A DNA stretch of 64,000 nt from Membranipora membranacea (taxonomy: Eukaryota; Bryozoa; Gymnolaemata; Cheilostomatida; Membraniporidae): NCBI GenBank assembly GCA_914767715.1, contig OU612068.1:16864001-16928000 (forward strand). Direction: 5' to 3'. The position numbers and the translations under genes are program-made. Each line of letters begins with the position of its first letter. Positions within the stretch are counted from its first letter, which is position 1. The notes below the pieces were generated by a model that was given only the letters and a program-made list of their open reading frames with translations, was not told the DNA's origin and did not search any database. This document shows, piece after piece, positions 62,836 through 64,000 of this stretch.

Positions 62836-64000
62836 ATGTCACCCAAACTTCAGGACCTATTAGCTGTGCTGGTATTAGCAACCTTATTTTCTTCCCATGG
62901 GTGCTATGGATATCCGGCTAAGTCTAAGATAAAAGTAGCGAACGGACAAGCTGCAAATGTATTTGTAAGTACAGAACATTGATTTGTCAAAATCCATTCT
63001 TATCACTAGAAAAGTTGAATTGAACCAAAAAGTCCTTGATTGAACAGGGAAGTGGACAACATTTAAATTCAATGCGACTGAACAATTTGTCTGCTTACGC
63101 TTCTTCAAAGAAATTACTAAAATTTATTTTTGCTTTTCCGATGCGATATCTTTCTCTAAACATGACCATCAGTTGATTATCATGTGCATGGGGTGATCTG
63201 ATTTTGATAATCTGCCAAAATAGAGTGCATGTACCTGCATCCTTTTTGCTGTATGTCACATGATGTTGTTTACCCCCAAATCACATGATTTAAGGTTGAC
63301 CACCTTCCTCAAAACTAGTACAAACAAAAGGAGTTAAAGCTTACATCATCCTCACCTACTATCACATTGACGTTTAAATCTTTGAGTTGTGGTGAAAGAA
63401 GGTCAAGTCTGTTTGTAGATTATTAATGCTGTATGATGATGATAACACATACACCAGATGGATTGAGAATTTGATATTTATTCCAGGTTGATGTTGATGG
63501 ACGTGTAAGAGTATTCCGTGGGCTCAATCGAGTAGAGAAACAATTCCCATGGTACCCACCAACTTTACTAGATGATAAACATTTAGACAATCTGCAATCA
63601 TGGGGCTTCAATGTTATTCGACTGGGGATGATGTGGTCAGGTGTAGCAACTGGCCCATATGTTGTAAACAGCACATATCTCTCAATCATGGACAAAATTA
63701 TTGACAATCTAGGCAAGCGAGGTATCTATGTCATACTGGATATGCATCAGGATGTGTTGTCCAGCAAGTTTGGTAGTTACGATGGTGCACCTCTCTGGCT
63801 TGTCAATTCTCTACCCAAGACAAAGCATCCATATCCTTGGCCACTTAAGAAGAAGCCTGCAAGCTGGGGGGAGAACTATGTAACTTATGCAGTTGGAGAG
63901 GCGTTCGAAAACATATACCAAAATAAATCCGGTGCTGTTGACCACTTGATTTTCTTTTGGCAAACTGTTGCTAAGAGATATGGTCAGAAGTACAATGTCC
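62836..64000 (+). CDS. Endoglycoceramidase-like glycoside hydrolase (GH5), N-terminal part
   Basis: Exon 1, 62836-62964, encodes 43 residues beginning with a signal peptide (MSPKLQDLLAVLVLATLFSS). A phase-0 intron follows, and exon 2 runs from 63487 through the right edge. The visible protein, about 214 residues, has the GH5 endoglycoceramidase start. Landmarks are DVDGRVRVFRGLNRVEKQFPWYP, then LQSWGFNVIRLGMMWSGV, GKRGIYVILDMHQDVLSSKF and PLWLV. The enzyme cleaves the bond between the oligosaccharide and ceramide of glycosphingolipids in the secretory/lysosomal or extracellular space. The DMHQD histidine and aspartate are in place. The catalytic acid/base Glu (NEP) and nucleophile should follow just beyond the window, so activity cannot be judged. 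Such enzymes are known in bacteria and in some invertebrates. Confidence 0.88.

Overview
This is a eukaryotic, AT-rich genomic window with short exons (mostly 50-440 nt), GT-AG introns of a few hundred bases to several kb, SINE-like elements and many fold-back repeats. The gene set is a PDZ-GEF (RAPGEF2/6 type) Rap exchange factor, an SLC5 sodium/solute cotransporter, a secreted sushi-domain protein and an animal endoglycoceramidase. This points to an invertebrate metazoan. I cannot place the phylum from the sequence alone. All exon models below are my own reading of splice sites and phases; nothing was run against a database.

Layout. (1) 221-4283, minus: the first five coding exons of an SLC5A8-like cotransporter, continuing off the left edge. 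(2) 4284-11570: no gene; tandem segmental duplications, hairpins, MITEs and SINE fragments. (3) 11571-13776, minus: a broken tail-end copy of the next gene, carrying inside one of its introns a displaced, frameshifted copy of two SLC5 exons. (4) 14713-18387, minus: a complete 6-exon gene for a 389-aa secreted, cysteine-rich protein with one sushi/CCP domain. (5) 19506-26868, minus: a complete 15-exon gene for an 800-aa, apparently disordered protein that I do not recognise. (6) 28968-59273, minus: about 26 coding exons of the PDZ-GEF, with cNMP-binding-like, RasGEF-N, PDZ, RA and CDC25 catalytic regions and a C-terminal SAV PDZ ligand. It has several candidate alternative first exons. (7) 62836-64000, plus: the start of an endoglycoceramidase-like glycoside hydrolase, cut by the right edge.

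The genes are unrelated in function and show no operon-like logic. The most unusual signals are structural. The SLC5 exon copy has landed inside the intron of a degraded tandem duplicate of another gene. One fold-back insertion is resolved by an empty-site paralogue. A roughly 0.9-kb element has termini made of a 5-bp satellite. Three PDZ-GEF splice sites sit inside local duplications. Several kinds of hairpin recur within introns and the probable 3' UTR.
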